DNA of 64,000 bases from Tilletiopsis washingtonensis (Eukaryota > Basidiomycota > Exobasidiomycetes > Entylomatales), in the NCBI RefSeq assembly GCF_003144115.1, contig NW_020312014.1, positions 474,717 through 538,716 on the forward strand. The letters run 5' to 3'. Each line of letters starts with the position of its first letter. Position 1 is the stretch's first letter. A program made the position numbers and the translations under genes. The notes beneath the pieces are model-generated. The model was not told where the DNA came from. It did no database searches and saw only the letters and a list, made by a program, of their open reading frames with translations. Positions 43,667 to 55,900 of this stretch are shown in pieces.

Positions 43667-45472
43667 CTAGCTCTCGACGTGCTCCGCCTCGGCTGCGACT
43701 GGTGCGGCGGCCTGCGCCGCCTCGACGTCCGCGTCGGCGGGCTCGGCTGAGGAGGTCTGCTCGCCGTCGCCAGGGGCATCCGTAGTGACATCGAGTAGCA
43801 GACTCGATGGGCTAGCATCGTCTTCGGCGTGCTCGCCTACCGCTTCCGAGGTCTCGGCAGAGCTGGAGGCGGGCAGGACCTCGGCCGCGGAGGACTCGCT
43901 CGGCTGCTCGCTCGTGCTGATCGGGGCGTCGGCAGGCGCGGCCGCGGACTCGGCCGCAGGCTCGATGTCGCGTGCCTCAGTTGGCGGCGGCGCTGCGTTG
44001 CCAACGCTCGTGGGCGGCTCCAGGGGCGGTGAAGACGAGCCCAGGGTCTGCTCCGGCGCCTTCGGCTCCGCTGGCGACTCGTCTTCCGCCGCACCAGCGG
44101 CAGCGACAGCCGGCAGATTTGCTACGGGAGCTGCATCGGTGCTGTCGTTGTCGTCGAAGACCGGTGAGCTCTGCGCCAGCTCTGCATCGGTAGGTGCCTC
44201 GTCCAGAGTGCGGAGCTTTGGGCTGGTCGGTGACAGCTGCGCGCTGCTGGTCGTGCCCGAAGCCAGAGTGCGCGGGCTCGTCCGAGCGGCGAGGGCGGCC
44301 GGAATAGCACGGACGGGCGACGTGGACATGCTCGAGACTGGTGGCGGCGGGCCGTCCAATTGCGGCGGCCCTCCTGCGCCTCCGGCAGGGATCAGATCCG
44401 GACCGGGGCTTGGGCGCGTCTGTGGTGATGTCTGCGGGCTAGTTGCAGGGCTCGCCGACGATTCGGCCGCTGCTGCTGCAGCGGCCGCGGCCGCAGCAGC
44501 GCTGGCTCGGCGTCCGACACGCGGCTTGCCCAGGCTGAGCTGCTCCTTCGTGGGGAAGACAGTGGGCGGCGGCGGGTCTGGGATCTCGTCTGCGATCCCG
44601 AGCAACTCGCGCAGCCGAGCGTTCTCGAAGCGCAGCCGCTCCTCTTCGGTGAGCTCCTCGAGCGCAGCGAAGGCGCCAGCGGCGTCCGGGTCGCCAGCTG
44701 GCCCCGTGTACCCGCCAGATCCGTGCCAGCGCGGATCAGCAGAGGGCGCCGAGCCATAGCCGCGGGGCATCGGTTGAGCAGCACCGGAGAGGGCGCCGAC
44801 GCTATATGCTTCCAGATCTGCGGAGGAGGGCGAAGACGGTGCCTCACCCTCGAGCGAGCGCAGCGCCATGCGCACGAGCGAGCCGAGCTGCGTCAGCTGC
44901 GTCGACATGGATGTCTCTTGGGTGAGGGACCCGGAGGCGGCGTTGTAGGCGCTCTGCGAGAGCAGCGACTCGTAGTGCGACGTGAGCTGCAGCGTGTGCT
45001 GCTGTGTGGCGTGCTGAGGTGCAGGCGCGTCAATGTCTGTCGTGACGGGCGGGCCGTGCAGCAACACCCACCGAGAACGTGCGGAACTTGCCCATGACGG
45101 TCTCGAGCGTCTGCTCGTACTCGCGCAGCAGCAGGTTGAGCTGCCGGTTCTCGTGCGCCAGCGACTGGTTCTCCATAACCAGCGACGCATTGATGCGCTC
45201 GAGGCTCGACTCGAACTTCTCCTTGGAGATGTCGAGGTTGAAGCGGCGCAGCGAGTAGCCCGTGCTGGCATGGATGGCCTGGCCCTGAGTCGCGGCAGGA
45301 GCGCGCGTCAGCAGAGGCAACGGCCGGCAGCACAGCCAGGCGCTCTCACTTTGAGCTCGTCGAGCTGCTGCTGCAGACTGGTGCACAGCTCGCGGTTCGC
45401 CGACAGCTGCGCCGAGAGCTCGGCGACGAGGCCCCAGATGCGCTGCAGCTCGTCTCCCTCCACCAGCGTCAT
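43667..45472 (-). CDS. SIKE1/FGFR1OP2-type coiled-coil protein (STRIPAK-associated)
   Basis: Family members (human SIKE1 and FGFR1OP2, fission yeast Csc3-type) are coiled-coil subunits of STRIPAK phosphatase complexes. Three exons, 45472-45350, 45284-45072 and 45013-43667, give 560 aa. The conserved N-terminal half is helical: QRIWGLVAELSAQLSANREL, SLERINASLVMENQSLAHEN, LNLLLREYEQTLETVMGKFR, then HATQQHTLQLTSHYESLL. The ordered part ends with the family motif ERLRFENARLRELLGIADEI at about residue 290. The remaining 270 residues are disordered, Ala/Ser/Pro/Glu-rich, with a poly-Ala run. This tail is absent from the animal proteins. The stop is 126 bases from the converging transporter stop. 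Family assignment rests on the YEQTLE and RLRELL motifs. Confidence 0.75.
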
Positions 45473-45917
45473 GGCGGGCGCAGAGCGGCCGGGCGTGAGG
45501 AGTGAAGCGGCCCAGTCGTGCGAGGATTCAGACGCGTGCAGGCGTGCGGATCACGGAGAGCAGCGGAGGAGAGAGCGATCGTCTGGGCAGGTGAGGTCGG
45601 GGTGGAGCAGTGAGTGGGATGGGCAAGGCGCATGCGCGATGCCGCACGGGGCGCGCGGCGCTGGCGCGGCGTCTGGATGGAGTCGAGTGCTCGCTCCCAC
45701 GGTGCCTGTCACGTGTGGCCGCCCGCCAAAAATGTGAGAGCGGAGCAGCGGCGGCGGCCTTCTCGCACCGCCGAACAGCGAGCTCTCCTCCCTCCTGCAC
45801 ACCAGCAGCCCTCGCACCGCCTTCTCGCCACTCCTTGCATCTGCACAGCTCTGCCCAGAATCTCACCGCCGCGAGCTCCAGATCCTCTCGACACCAGGCA
45901 GTGCTGCCGCTGCTGCG
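45473..45917. promoter_or_regulatory. Shared upstream region of the SIKE-type gene and RCL1
   Basis: A 445-base gap between divergent start codons, C/T-rich toward RCL1. No specific element is recognised. Confidence 0.4.
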
Positions 45918-47319
45918 ATGCCCTCGGCCTCCTCCTCCTCCTCCGCCGCCGCCGCGCCCGGGCGCACACAATACCTGCGTCTGCGCGGCCACGCTGCGTT
46001 CCGCCAGCGCCTCGTCCTCGCCTGCCTCACCGGGCGGCCGCTGCGCATCGACGGCATCCGTGCCGAGGATGCCGAGCCTGGCATCCGCGACTTTGAGGCT
46101 GGCTTCCTGCGCCTGCTGGAGAAGTGCACCAACGGCAGCGTCGTCGAGATCGGCTACACGGGTGAGTGCCGGTGCAGTCGGCGCTGCAAGTCATGAGCGG
46201 GCTGCATGCCGCTGCAGAGCACTTGGAGCGTTAGCTCACCGCGTCTTGCAAAGGCACGTCCATCTCGTTTCGCCCGGGCACGATCAGTGGAGGCGATGTA
46301 GTGCACGACTGCGGCACGGCGCGGCCCGTCGGCTACTTCCTCGAGTGGCTCGCTCTGCTTGCGCCCTTTGCGAAGAAGGAGCTGCGCCTCACGCTCAAGG
46401 GCATCACGACGGGCGAAGGAGATCTTGGAGTGAGCCATGTGCGCTGCTGACTGTTCTGCTGCCGCCACTGACGTGCCTACTCCAGGTGGACTTGCTGCGG
46501 ACTGTGACGCTGCCGCTTCTCTCGCAGTTTCTGCCCGAGGGCACGAGCTTCGCGGCGCCTTTGGAGCTGCGTGTCCTGTCGCGCGGCATGCCGCCGCTCG
46601 GCGGCGGCTCGGTGCAGTTCCGCTGCCCGCTCTTGCCGACGACGACGGGCCTGCGCACACTCGACTTCACCTCAGCCGGCCGCGTTCGCCGCCTGAGAGG
46701 CGTTGCCAGCGCCGCCCGTGTCAGCCCGAACATGGCCAGCAGACTGGTGGATAAGAGCCGTGGCATCCTCGGCCGCTACGTGCCTGATCTCTACGTCTTC
46801 GCGGATGTGTTCCGAGGCGAGGAGGCCGGCAAGTGAGTACGCCGCATTGCGGCGCGAAGGTGGCGCTCACACGGTCGTGTCTTGCTCAGATCGCCAGGAT
46901 TCGCCCTGTCTCTCGTCTCCACGTCCACGACGGGCGTGCTCCACTGCGCCGAGGCGCTGTCTGGCCCCGGCGTGCCGCCCGAGGACGTGGCGGAGCGCGC
47001 ATCGCACGCGCTGCTGTGTGAGATTGCGAATGGCGGCTGCGTCGGCCGGTCGCACCAGGCACACGCGCTTCTCCTCATGGCGGTCGGCCCGGAGGACGTG
47101 GGTCACCTGCGTCTGGGCCAGCTCACGGCGAACGCCGTCCAGATGCTGCGCGACATCAAGGAGTTTACGGGCGTGAGCTTCAAGATCGCGCCGGCGCTCG
47201 ACTCGGCCGCCGACGAGGCCGCAGCCGGCGACGACGAGGCAGAGCGGCCCAAGCGGCCGCAGGAGCTCATCATGAGCTGCGTTGGCTGTGGCGTGCGGGG
47301 CGCGCGCAAGGCCGCTTAG
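45918..47319 (+). CDS. RCL1: 18S rRNA processing factor Rcl1 (RNA 3'-phosphate cyclase-like)
   Basis: Nucleolar U3 processome protein, partner of Bms1, needed for cleavage at site A2 in pre-rRNA. Four exons: 45918-46161, 46254-46429, 46486-46832, 46890-47319, giving 398 aa. The cyclase-like fold is evident from YLRLRGHAAFRQRLVLACLT, IRDFEAGFLRLLEKCTNGSV, GTSISFRPGTISGGDVVHDC, RPVGYFLEWLALLAPFAKKE, LKGITTGEGDLGVDLLRTVT, RGMPPLGGGSVQFRCPLLPT and SRGILGRYVPDLYVFADVFR. GDVVHDCG and RPVGYFLEWL are typical of Rcl1 rather than of the active cyclase RtcA; loss of cyclase activity is family knowledge. The tail is acidic then ends CVGCGVRGARKAA. Confidence 0.93.
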
Positions 47320-47422
47320 CGATGCCTCTCGGATGGCCGCCCCACGCACCGGGCTTGCACACTGGTCTCCCCTCGTCGTCACCTGCATTTGTACTCTATC
47401 ATGCCATTCATCAGTCCGTGCC

Positions 47423-49989
47423 TCATCGCAGCCACGCATTGTCTGGCGGCCGAGAGCTTCGGTGGTCCACGCTGCTTTGGCGGGCGCTGGTCGGCGTGAA
47501 GGCGCCGGAGACGCGCCTGCTGGCTGGGCGCGATACGCTGACGTCCTCGTCAGAGCCGCCTCGACTGCCGGAGCGGCGCATCGGGTGTCGTGCGCCGCGC
47601 GTGCCGGTCCCGGCCCCCAGCCGACGCACGTCGCCGTCGTCGTCGCTCTCGCTGAGGCCCTCGTCTGCGTCTCGCTCGCCCGGCGGCGCCCAGCCAGTGT
47701 CGCCCGGCATGCCCCAGACGATCTGGTCTGCGGCGGCGTCGTCTGCGGCCGCGGCAGCCGCGGACGCTGCAGCATCGGCTCGTCGTGCGGCACGGCGCTC
47801 TTCGTGCTTGCGCGAGGCGACGCTGTTCGTGAAGAGCGGCGTGAGATACCGCTGGTCGAGCGTGCTGAACCAGCGGCCGTCGCGCATGATCAGGCCGGCG
47901 CGGTCGAGGAAGGCGCGCACGCTGTGGTCCTCCGTCGCAGCCAGCGCTTCCGAGTTGACGCCGGCGACGCCGTGCGAGGCTCCTGGCAAGACGTCGTCGG
48001 ACATTGCGCTAGCGCCATCTTCTTCGTCGCCCAGATCGTCGTCGCGATACAGAGGCCGCGAGTCAGGCGCGCTCTTCGCGCCGCGGGAGGAAGAGTAGCC
48101 TTGACGGCGCCGCACGCCGGCCATCCGCACCTGGCGGGCATTGACGAAGCCAGCCTCATCTTCGTCTGACGAACCCTCCTCGTCCTCCACGCCCGTCCGG
48201 ATGCCGAGGATCTGCAGCATCTGCGCCGTTGTGCCGCCGAACGCGACTACGGTGATGACGACTGCGACGAGTACGGTGGTCTGCAGCGCAGCCGCATTCT
48301 GGCCCTCGATGCCGGCGCTGAGCGCGAAGCCGACCGCTCCGCGCAGGCCCGCCCAGAAGAGCATCATCTGGTACTCCTGCGATAGCTCCTCGTCGTGCGC
48401 CGCCTGTACGCGCATCGCCCCGGGCGGGCCACGCCGCGCACGGCGGGCATTGCGCGCGCGCTTGAAGGCATTAACGAGCGCGGCGATCGGAAAGACGGCG
48501 CAGTACCTTGAGGCTACGACGGCCGCGACCGTGACGATGATGAAGAGCGGCTTGTAGACCAGCTGACTCTGCGTGAACAGGCTGAGGCCGAGGTAGATGA
48601 AGATGAAGTTCTCAGACAGCTGCAAGGGCGATGAGAGGTCAGCAGGGCACTGGCACGAGCTACCAGACGTGCGCACATTGGCGAGGGTCTGGAAGATGTA
48701 CTTTGTTGCGCGCTGCGTCCGCCGCGACATGTTATGGTAGGCGTAGTGCTTGAGCGTGATGCCGCAGAAGAGCAGCGAGACGATGCCTGGCGGGCGGTGT
48801 GGTCAGCGCCGCGCAGCGGACACTCGCCCCACCGGACTCACCTCCCATGCCCACGCCGTTGCTGAAGAAGTAGCTCGTGTAGGCGATCAGCGCGACGAGG
48901 CAGCTCTCCAGCTGCGGATAGGCGCTCAGGCGCGAGTGCTTGAGCATCAGACTGCAGCCCAGCCCAAAGCAGACGCCGAGCGCCATGCTGAAGGTGAAGA
49001 CGAAGAGGAAGAGCCCGAGGCCGTGGAAGAGCGTCGAGATCGAGATTGGCTGGCCGCGGAACGTGGAGAGCACGCTGGAGACGACCTCAGATGGGCACCT
49101 ATGCAGCGCGCTGCGGAGCCAGACTCACTCGAACATCACGATGGACACGGCGTCGTTGAGGATCGACTCGCCGAAGATGACACTGTACAGCTGCGGGTCG
49201 ACCTTGTACGTGTTGAAGATGGCGAGGATCGTGACGGGGTCCGTCGCACTCAGCGTCGAGCCAAAGATCAGACACTCGAGCAGCGTCAGGGAGATCGACT
49301 CGAGATGCAGCAGCGACCAGAGGTAGACCAGCACACTGTACTGCAAGATCAGCTCGCTGTCTCCTGCCCGCACGCACGCACACGGCACTCACCCGATGAC
49401 GATGGCGCTGATGAACGTGCCCGCGAAGGCGAACGTGAGGATCACGCCAAAGTTGCGGAAGAAGTTCTCCTATCAAGCGCAAAAGCATCAGGTCCTGCAA
49501 CCCCAGGATACTTCACATCCGGATCTTCTGCCGCCGCTGCAGACCTCCACGCGCCGCACTCCTGCTCACCTGGCGCAGATCGTAGCCGCTGCTGAGGATG
49601 ATCGGCGGCAGCAGCACGTTGAGCATGATGGTGTTGGAGAAGCTGAGCATGTTCTGCACCTGCTCGCCCGGCCCGACGCGCAGCGCGGCGCCGACGACCA
49701 TGCCGGCAAAGAGGCCGACGATGGTCTCGTGCACGGCGGTGATCTTCTTGATCTTGAGGTAGTAGCTCGTCCAGAAGGAGAAGATGAGGAGCAGCAGCAC
49801 GAGGAAGAGGGCGAGCGACGAGTCGCGCTCAGCCTGCTCGGCCGGCGGCGGCACGGGGTGTGCCGACGGCGACGCCGACGCCGTGGGCAGCAGCGAGGCG
49901 AGCGAGCTGGCCAGCGTGCTCGTCAGCGAGCCGTCGCCGGCGCTGAGCGTCGACGTGGCCGGCGGCGGGTCGAAGACGCCGTTGCCCAT
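47423..49989 (-). CDS. NHX1: Endosomal/vacuolar Na+(K+)/H+ exchanger Nhx1 type
   Basis: Electroneutral cation/proton exchanger of endosome, prevacuole or vacuole (NHE6-9/Nhx1 branch). Six exons: 49989-49570, 49469-49393, 49335-49129, 49074-48842, 48786-48677, 48619-47423, giving 747 aa. A Ser/Pro-rich N-terminus precedes about 12 membrane spans. Diagnostic segments are [40 protein letters not shown] (inhibitor-binding region), [60 protein letters not shown] (conserved Asn-Asp pair) and [14 protein letters not shown]. The second intron has several possible acceptors. The one at 49336 restores AIVIGVLVYLW, the usual fungal sequence. The cytosolic tail of about 260 residues is acidic and Ser/Arg-rich, longer than in yeast Nhx1. 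The stop lies 103 bases from the converging RCL1 stop. Confidence 0.92.
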
Positions 49990-51103
49990 GGCCGGCAGCG
50001 GGCGGGGGATGCGGGCTGCGGCGGCAGAGGGGTAGACGCAGGGCTGCGTGCGGCGCTGCGGGCAGGGAGCGGTGGATGTGGAAGGAGACGAAGAGGCGCC
50101 GCAACCGGCCGTCGGGGTCGGTGTGGGCGCCGCTGCTCTGCTGCAGCCTGACGCCGTCCTGCCGCGCCGCGCGCGCTCTCTCGTCTGCGGGACACGGGAC
50201 CCCCGGCAGCGACCGCTGCGACCCCGTCTTGGACTCGCGGCGCCTCTTTCTTTCTTTCTAGACTGACATCGCACAAGCACAGGCGATCGTCCAGCTGGAG
50301 CTCATACCAGGCCGTGGCGCTGTGCGGCGCTGGCGGCAGCGACGCCTTCGCGAAGCATCCGCGGCCGGCGCCCTGCCGAGCAGCAGCATGAAGGGACGTG
50401 CGCGTCGCCGGCTCCGGCGCGCCTGAGCGACTGCTAGGCGTGAAACAAGGGCAGTGCCGCCTAGGCCACCCTCGCAGCCGCCCGCTGTGCGCTTGGCGGG
50501 CGCTCAGCCGCTTGTACGATGCCAGATATGCAGCGGTGCTTGTGCAAATGAGAGCTAGGGCTACTCAGCCTCCCTTGCCAAGCCACAGGAGGACTGGCGT
50601 GGAGACGAGACACCGCGCTTTTCGGCGCAGGCCGTGCGCAAGTAGGCTCGACTTCGCCTCATACTGCTCGAGGATGGTTGAGACCCGACTCGACGCCATG
50701 CTGAGCTTCTTCTGTGCATTTTGCAGCCTACTGCTGGGGCTGTCACAGCGCCCGATGTGCCGCTGCGGCGAGCGCTGCCTTGTCCCTTCACCATGGACGT
50801 GCCTCGCAAAGGGGCTCGCAGCAGTCGGCGCAGCACCGATGTGGCAGCGTCTGCGCGGCGCGGCCGGCGCGGCGGCGGCGGCTGCCGCTGAGTCGCGCTC
50901 TATGCTGCTGCCGCCGTGCCTGCCTGCCGGCCGCGCCGTCGCCTCGCGCCGCGCGCCGCCGCAACGTCAAAGCGGCGTGGCGTGCCACGGCTGCGCGGCG
51001 CAGGCGGAGTGCCTGGCCCGGCGACGCGCGCACACGCCGCCCGCACCTGCCGTTGCACCACCACCTCTCTCTCTCCCCTCATCGCACCCGCACGCTGCCC
51101 GCC
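49990..51103. promoter_or_regulatory. Shared upstream region of NHX1 and YPT1
   Basis: A 1.1-kb gap between divergent start codons. The 60 bases before the YPT1 start are C/T-rich. No gene, RNA or named element is recognised. Confidence 0.4.
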
Positions 51104-52549
<1,446 letters not shown>

Positions 52550-52916
52550 ACTCTGCGCGCTCCGTGTCTGTGCCTCTGGTGGATCTGGTCCAATTACTAC
52601 CCTTCTAGCTCCGTCGCTGGGTGCAGTCGTCGCTGTCGCACAGGCATGCGGTAGGAGCTGGCGTCAGGGATCGCGCGCGCAACGTGCATCTCCGCACGCG
52701 TCAGCAGCCTGGGTCAAGCGGAGCAGTGCGTGGCGCGCTGCCGACGGGCTGCTCTCGGCAGGTCGTGCACAGGCGCAGCATGCATTGAGACCGGCACAAA
52801 TAAGGGAGCAGATGTAGGGTATGAAGTGAAGGGACTCGGAGGCCGCGCAGGGATCAGGCGGCCCCCTGACTTGCGTGGAAGCGCGGGTCAAGCAGGGTAA
52901 TGGCTGCGCATGGAGG
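52550..52916. other. Gap between converging YPT1 and BEM2-type genes
   Basis: About 370 bases, presumably both 3' UTRs. Nothing else is recognised. Confidence 0.4.
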
Positions 52917-55900
52917 TCAGCGGCGGTGCGGAGGGGTCATGGGCCACAGCTGCGCACCTTCGGTTGCATCGAGGTATATGCTGTCTTCGCGGCCGGCCGC
53001 GCCCTCGCGCGCGCCGCCGGGACGCCGCTGGGCGAAGAGCTTGGCCATCTCGGGCGCCGAGGCGTCGTGGACGGGCGGCGACGAGGTGGCGAGCGTCTCG
53101 AGTCTGTCGGCCGACTCAGACGGCGCCGAGGACAGCGCTGCGCTGCTCTGCGACGCGCTTCCGGCCGTGAAGGCGAACTCGGGCGAGGCGTCGGTCTCGA
53201 CGCTTGGCGTCACGGCCGGCGTGGCGAAGGTCGAGGTGGCCCCGGCCTCGTCTGTGGAGCTCTCGTGCTGGCCTTCGTCGACGTCCAGCACGGGCGGCAG
53301 GCCGGCAGGCTTGGCCTCGACGATGGTGCTCTCGCCCTCGAGCTCCGCTTCCGGCTCAGGCTCGGGCTCCGGCTCGAAGAGCCAGTCATGCGTCGTGATG
53401 ATGAGCTTGACGATGTGCGCTGCTCGGCCGATGTTGCCGAACGACTGCGCCACGCTCGCGGGGCCGGGCGGTGGGTTCAGCAGCGACGTGCCGAAGACGA
53501 GGCCGATGTTGTGCGGCGCCATAAGGTTGCGCTCGCCCTCCTCGACGACGCGCGCCAGATGCTCCGAGACGCGGCGCAGCACGTCAAAGTGCGGCTTGGG
53601 GAACTCCCAGATGATGTCGCGGATGGCGTACAGGCGCTCCTCGTGGTCCTCGATGCGCTCGGCGTCGATGAGGGCGTTGTAGAAGGCAAACGGCACGGCC
53701 GGCTCCGGCAGGTCGCGGAACCACTGCTTGATCGCGCCGGCGATGGTGTGCACGTCGCTGAAGTCGCCCTGTGCCAGGTCGATCGTGTCGGCCGGCTGCT
53801 TGCTGAAGGCGACCTTGAGGCCCTCGATGGCACTCTTGGCGCCCGAGATGCGGTAGATGCCCTGCTCCAGCAGGCCTGGGCGTCGTAGCGTCAGCAGCGA
53901 AGCGAGCCGCGGAGACACGACATCACTTACCTCTTGCCTCGACCTCAGCCAGCATGCGCTCAAGGCCCAGGGGCACGCTCCGCCCGTCGCGCTCGGCGAG
54001 GGTCATGATCGGAATGCTGTACAGCGGCATTACTGCAAAGAGCGGCATGTCAGCTACGCAGCTTGAGCCCATGAGCAGCCGCTCGACTCACCAGCAGCGC
54101 GGCCGTTCTTGCCCAGTCGGTTGGCATCGGTCGAGCGCGCGACCGCGTACTGCTTGGCAGCCTTCTCCAGCTCGCTGAACCACTCTGCGGCGTCGCTCTG
54201 CGAGGGCGCCTGGAACAGGTGATTGTCGCCGTCGGCAGAGGACAAGTGGAAGACGTGCGAGCGCTGCGAGTTCAGCCACGGCACGATGCGAGCGGAACCG
54301 ACGCGGATGGTCAGTGCCGGCTTCTGGGCGGGCACGGCGTCGATGAGCTCGGCCGCCGAGCGCGTGACGACATCGGCCTTCTCGCTCGGCCGCATGGCGC
54401 CTCGGAACAGTGCTGTCACGCGGCGAGCCCGCTTCTCGACGGAGCTTGCCGCAGGCGGGCCTACTGCCGCGGGTGGCAGTGGGCCATTGACGCCGGGTGC
54501 CGACAGGCTCGTGCGCATAGCGGTGTCTGCAGAGCTCTGCGCTCGGGCAGCTGCCTGAGCAAGGTGGGCGGCATGCTCGAGGAGCTCGAACGCAGCGCGG
54601 TCGCGGCGATGCTTCTCTTGCTGGTCGGCCGTGTACGAGGCCAGCGGCTTGGCGAGGCGCAGCTTCGAGGCCGGCAGGAGAGGTGCCGCCGCAGCTTCCT
54701 GTGCTGCATCCTCCTTGAACATGCGCCGGTCCCAGGCGACCTTGCGCAGAGCGGTCTGCATAGCGTTGAGGCGCGCGCCGGCCAGCTCGACCATGCGTGC
54801 GTCGGCCTCGGCGGGGCGAATGCGCATCGACGAGTCGATGAGGTTCCAGACCGTGCGCGACTTGTCAAAGTCGATGAGCGTGCTGTCCGCCTGCACCAGA
54901 TCGGACGTACGCGTCACGGCCTCGGCGAGCGACTTGAGGATCCAGCCCACGTCTGGCGTGCTCGACTGCTCGGTCGCGTCGTTGAATGCGGCGGCGCCAC
55001 GGCCCGACGGGAGCAGACCCGTGAGGCTATCGCCGTTGGCTTCGCGAGCCGCAGCAACGCCGTGCCATGCTCGCACAAAGATGCGACTCTCTGAAGCAGT
55101 AAGGCTGCCGACGATGACGCTCTCGACGAATGAGGCGATCGTCGGCTCGCGGAAGGGCCCGGCAGGAGCAAACGGGCCCGACGCCTCGTCGTCCATCCGC
55201 AGGCGGGCCATGCGCGCGCGGCAGATCCGCACGGCGTCGATCAGCTTGGCAAGCCGAGCCTGCCGCCGCTCGAGACCGATCCGAGACTCGATGCTGCAAA
55301 GGGGAGCGTCAGCGACTCTGCCAAGCCCGGACGAGCGCAGCGTGACTCACATGTGGATCGCGATCCATCCGCGCAGCAAGTTCTGCGCGGCGCACGCATC
55401 ACGAAGCGCAGGAGGCAGGCGCTGGTGCAGCGACGGCGCGTCTCGCGCATCGCCCGGCTGGCGCAGGTGCTCGAGCAGCTTGTACATGTTTGGCGGCAGA
55501 GCCGTCTCCTCGGCAGCGCCCGCATTGCCCGCGCGCGTGTGCCAGCCGGTTGGCGAGGCAGCCTGGTGCTCAAAGAGCTCCGCGGCGATGAGCAAGTCGC
55601 GCTCGACGACCTTGTCGAAGAAGACGGCGGCGATGGACTCGAGGAAGTTGACGAGCTCCGGCGGAGACGCACGGTCGAAGTCGAGCTCGACGCTCTGTGC
55701 CCGGTCGCCGGCTGAGCTGGGCGCCTCGGATGTGCTGGCCGCCGCGCTCGGCTGTTCCGGCGGCCGCACATTCGCGCACATGACGCTGGTGCGCAGCGTC
55801 GCGCCGAGCTCGCTCAGCGCCGAGCTGATCTTATCGTAGTCCGGGTCGTCGGCACGCGACGTCGTCAAGCTGTTGCGCACGACTGCAAATGACAGTGCCG

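Noticed and set aside
49336-49392. A 36-base intron in NHX1 using an earlier acceptor (49357)
   Set aside because: The frame stays open and inserts GELILQYS, but the acceptor at 49336 restores the expected IVIGVLVYLW and gives a normal 57-base intron.
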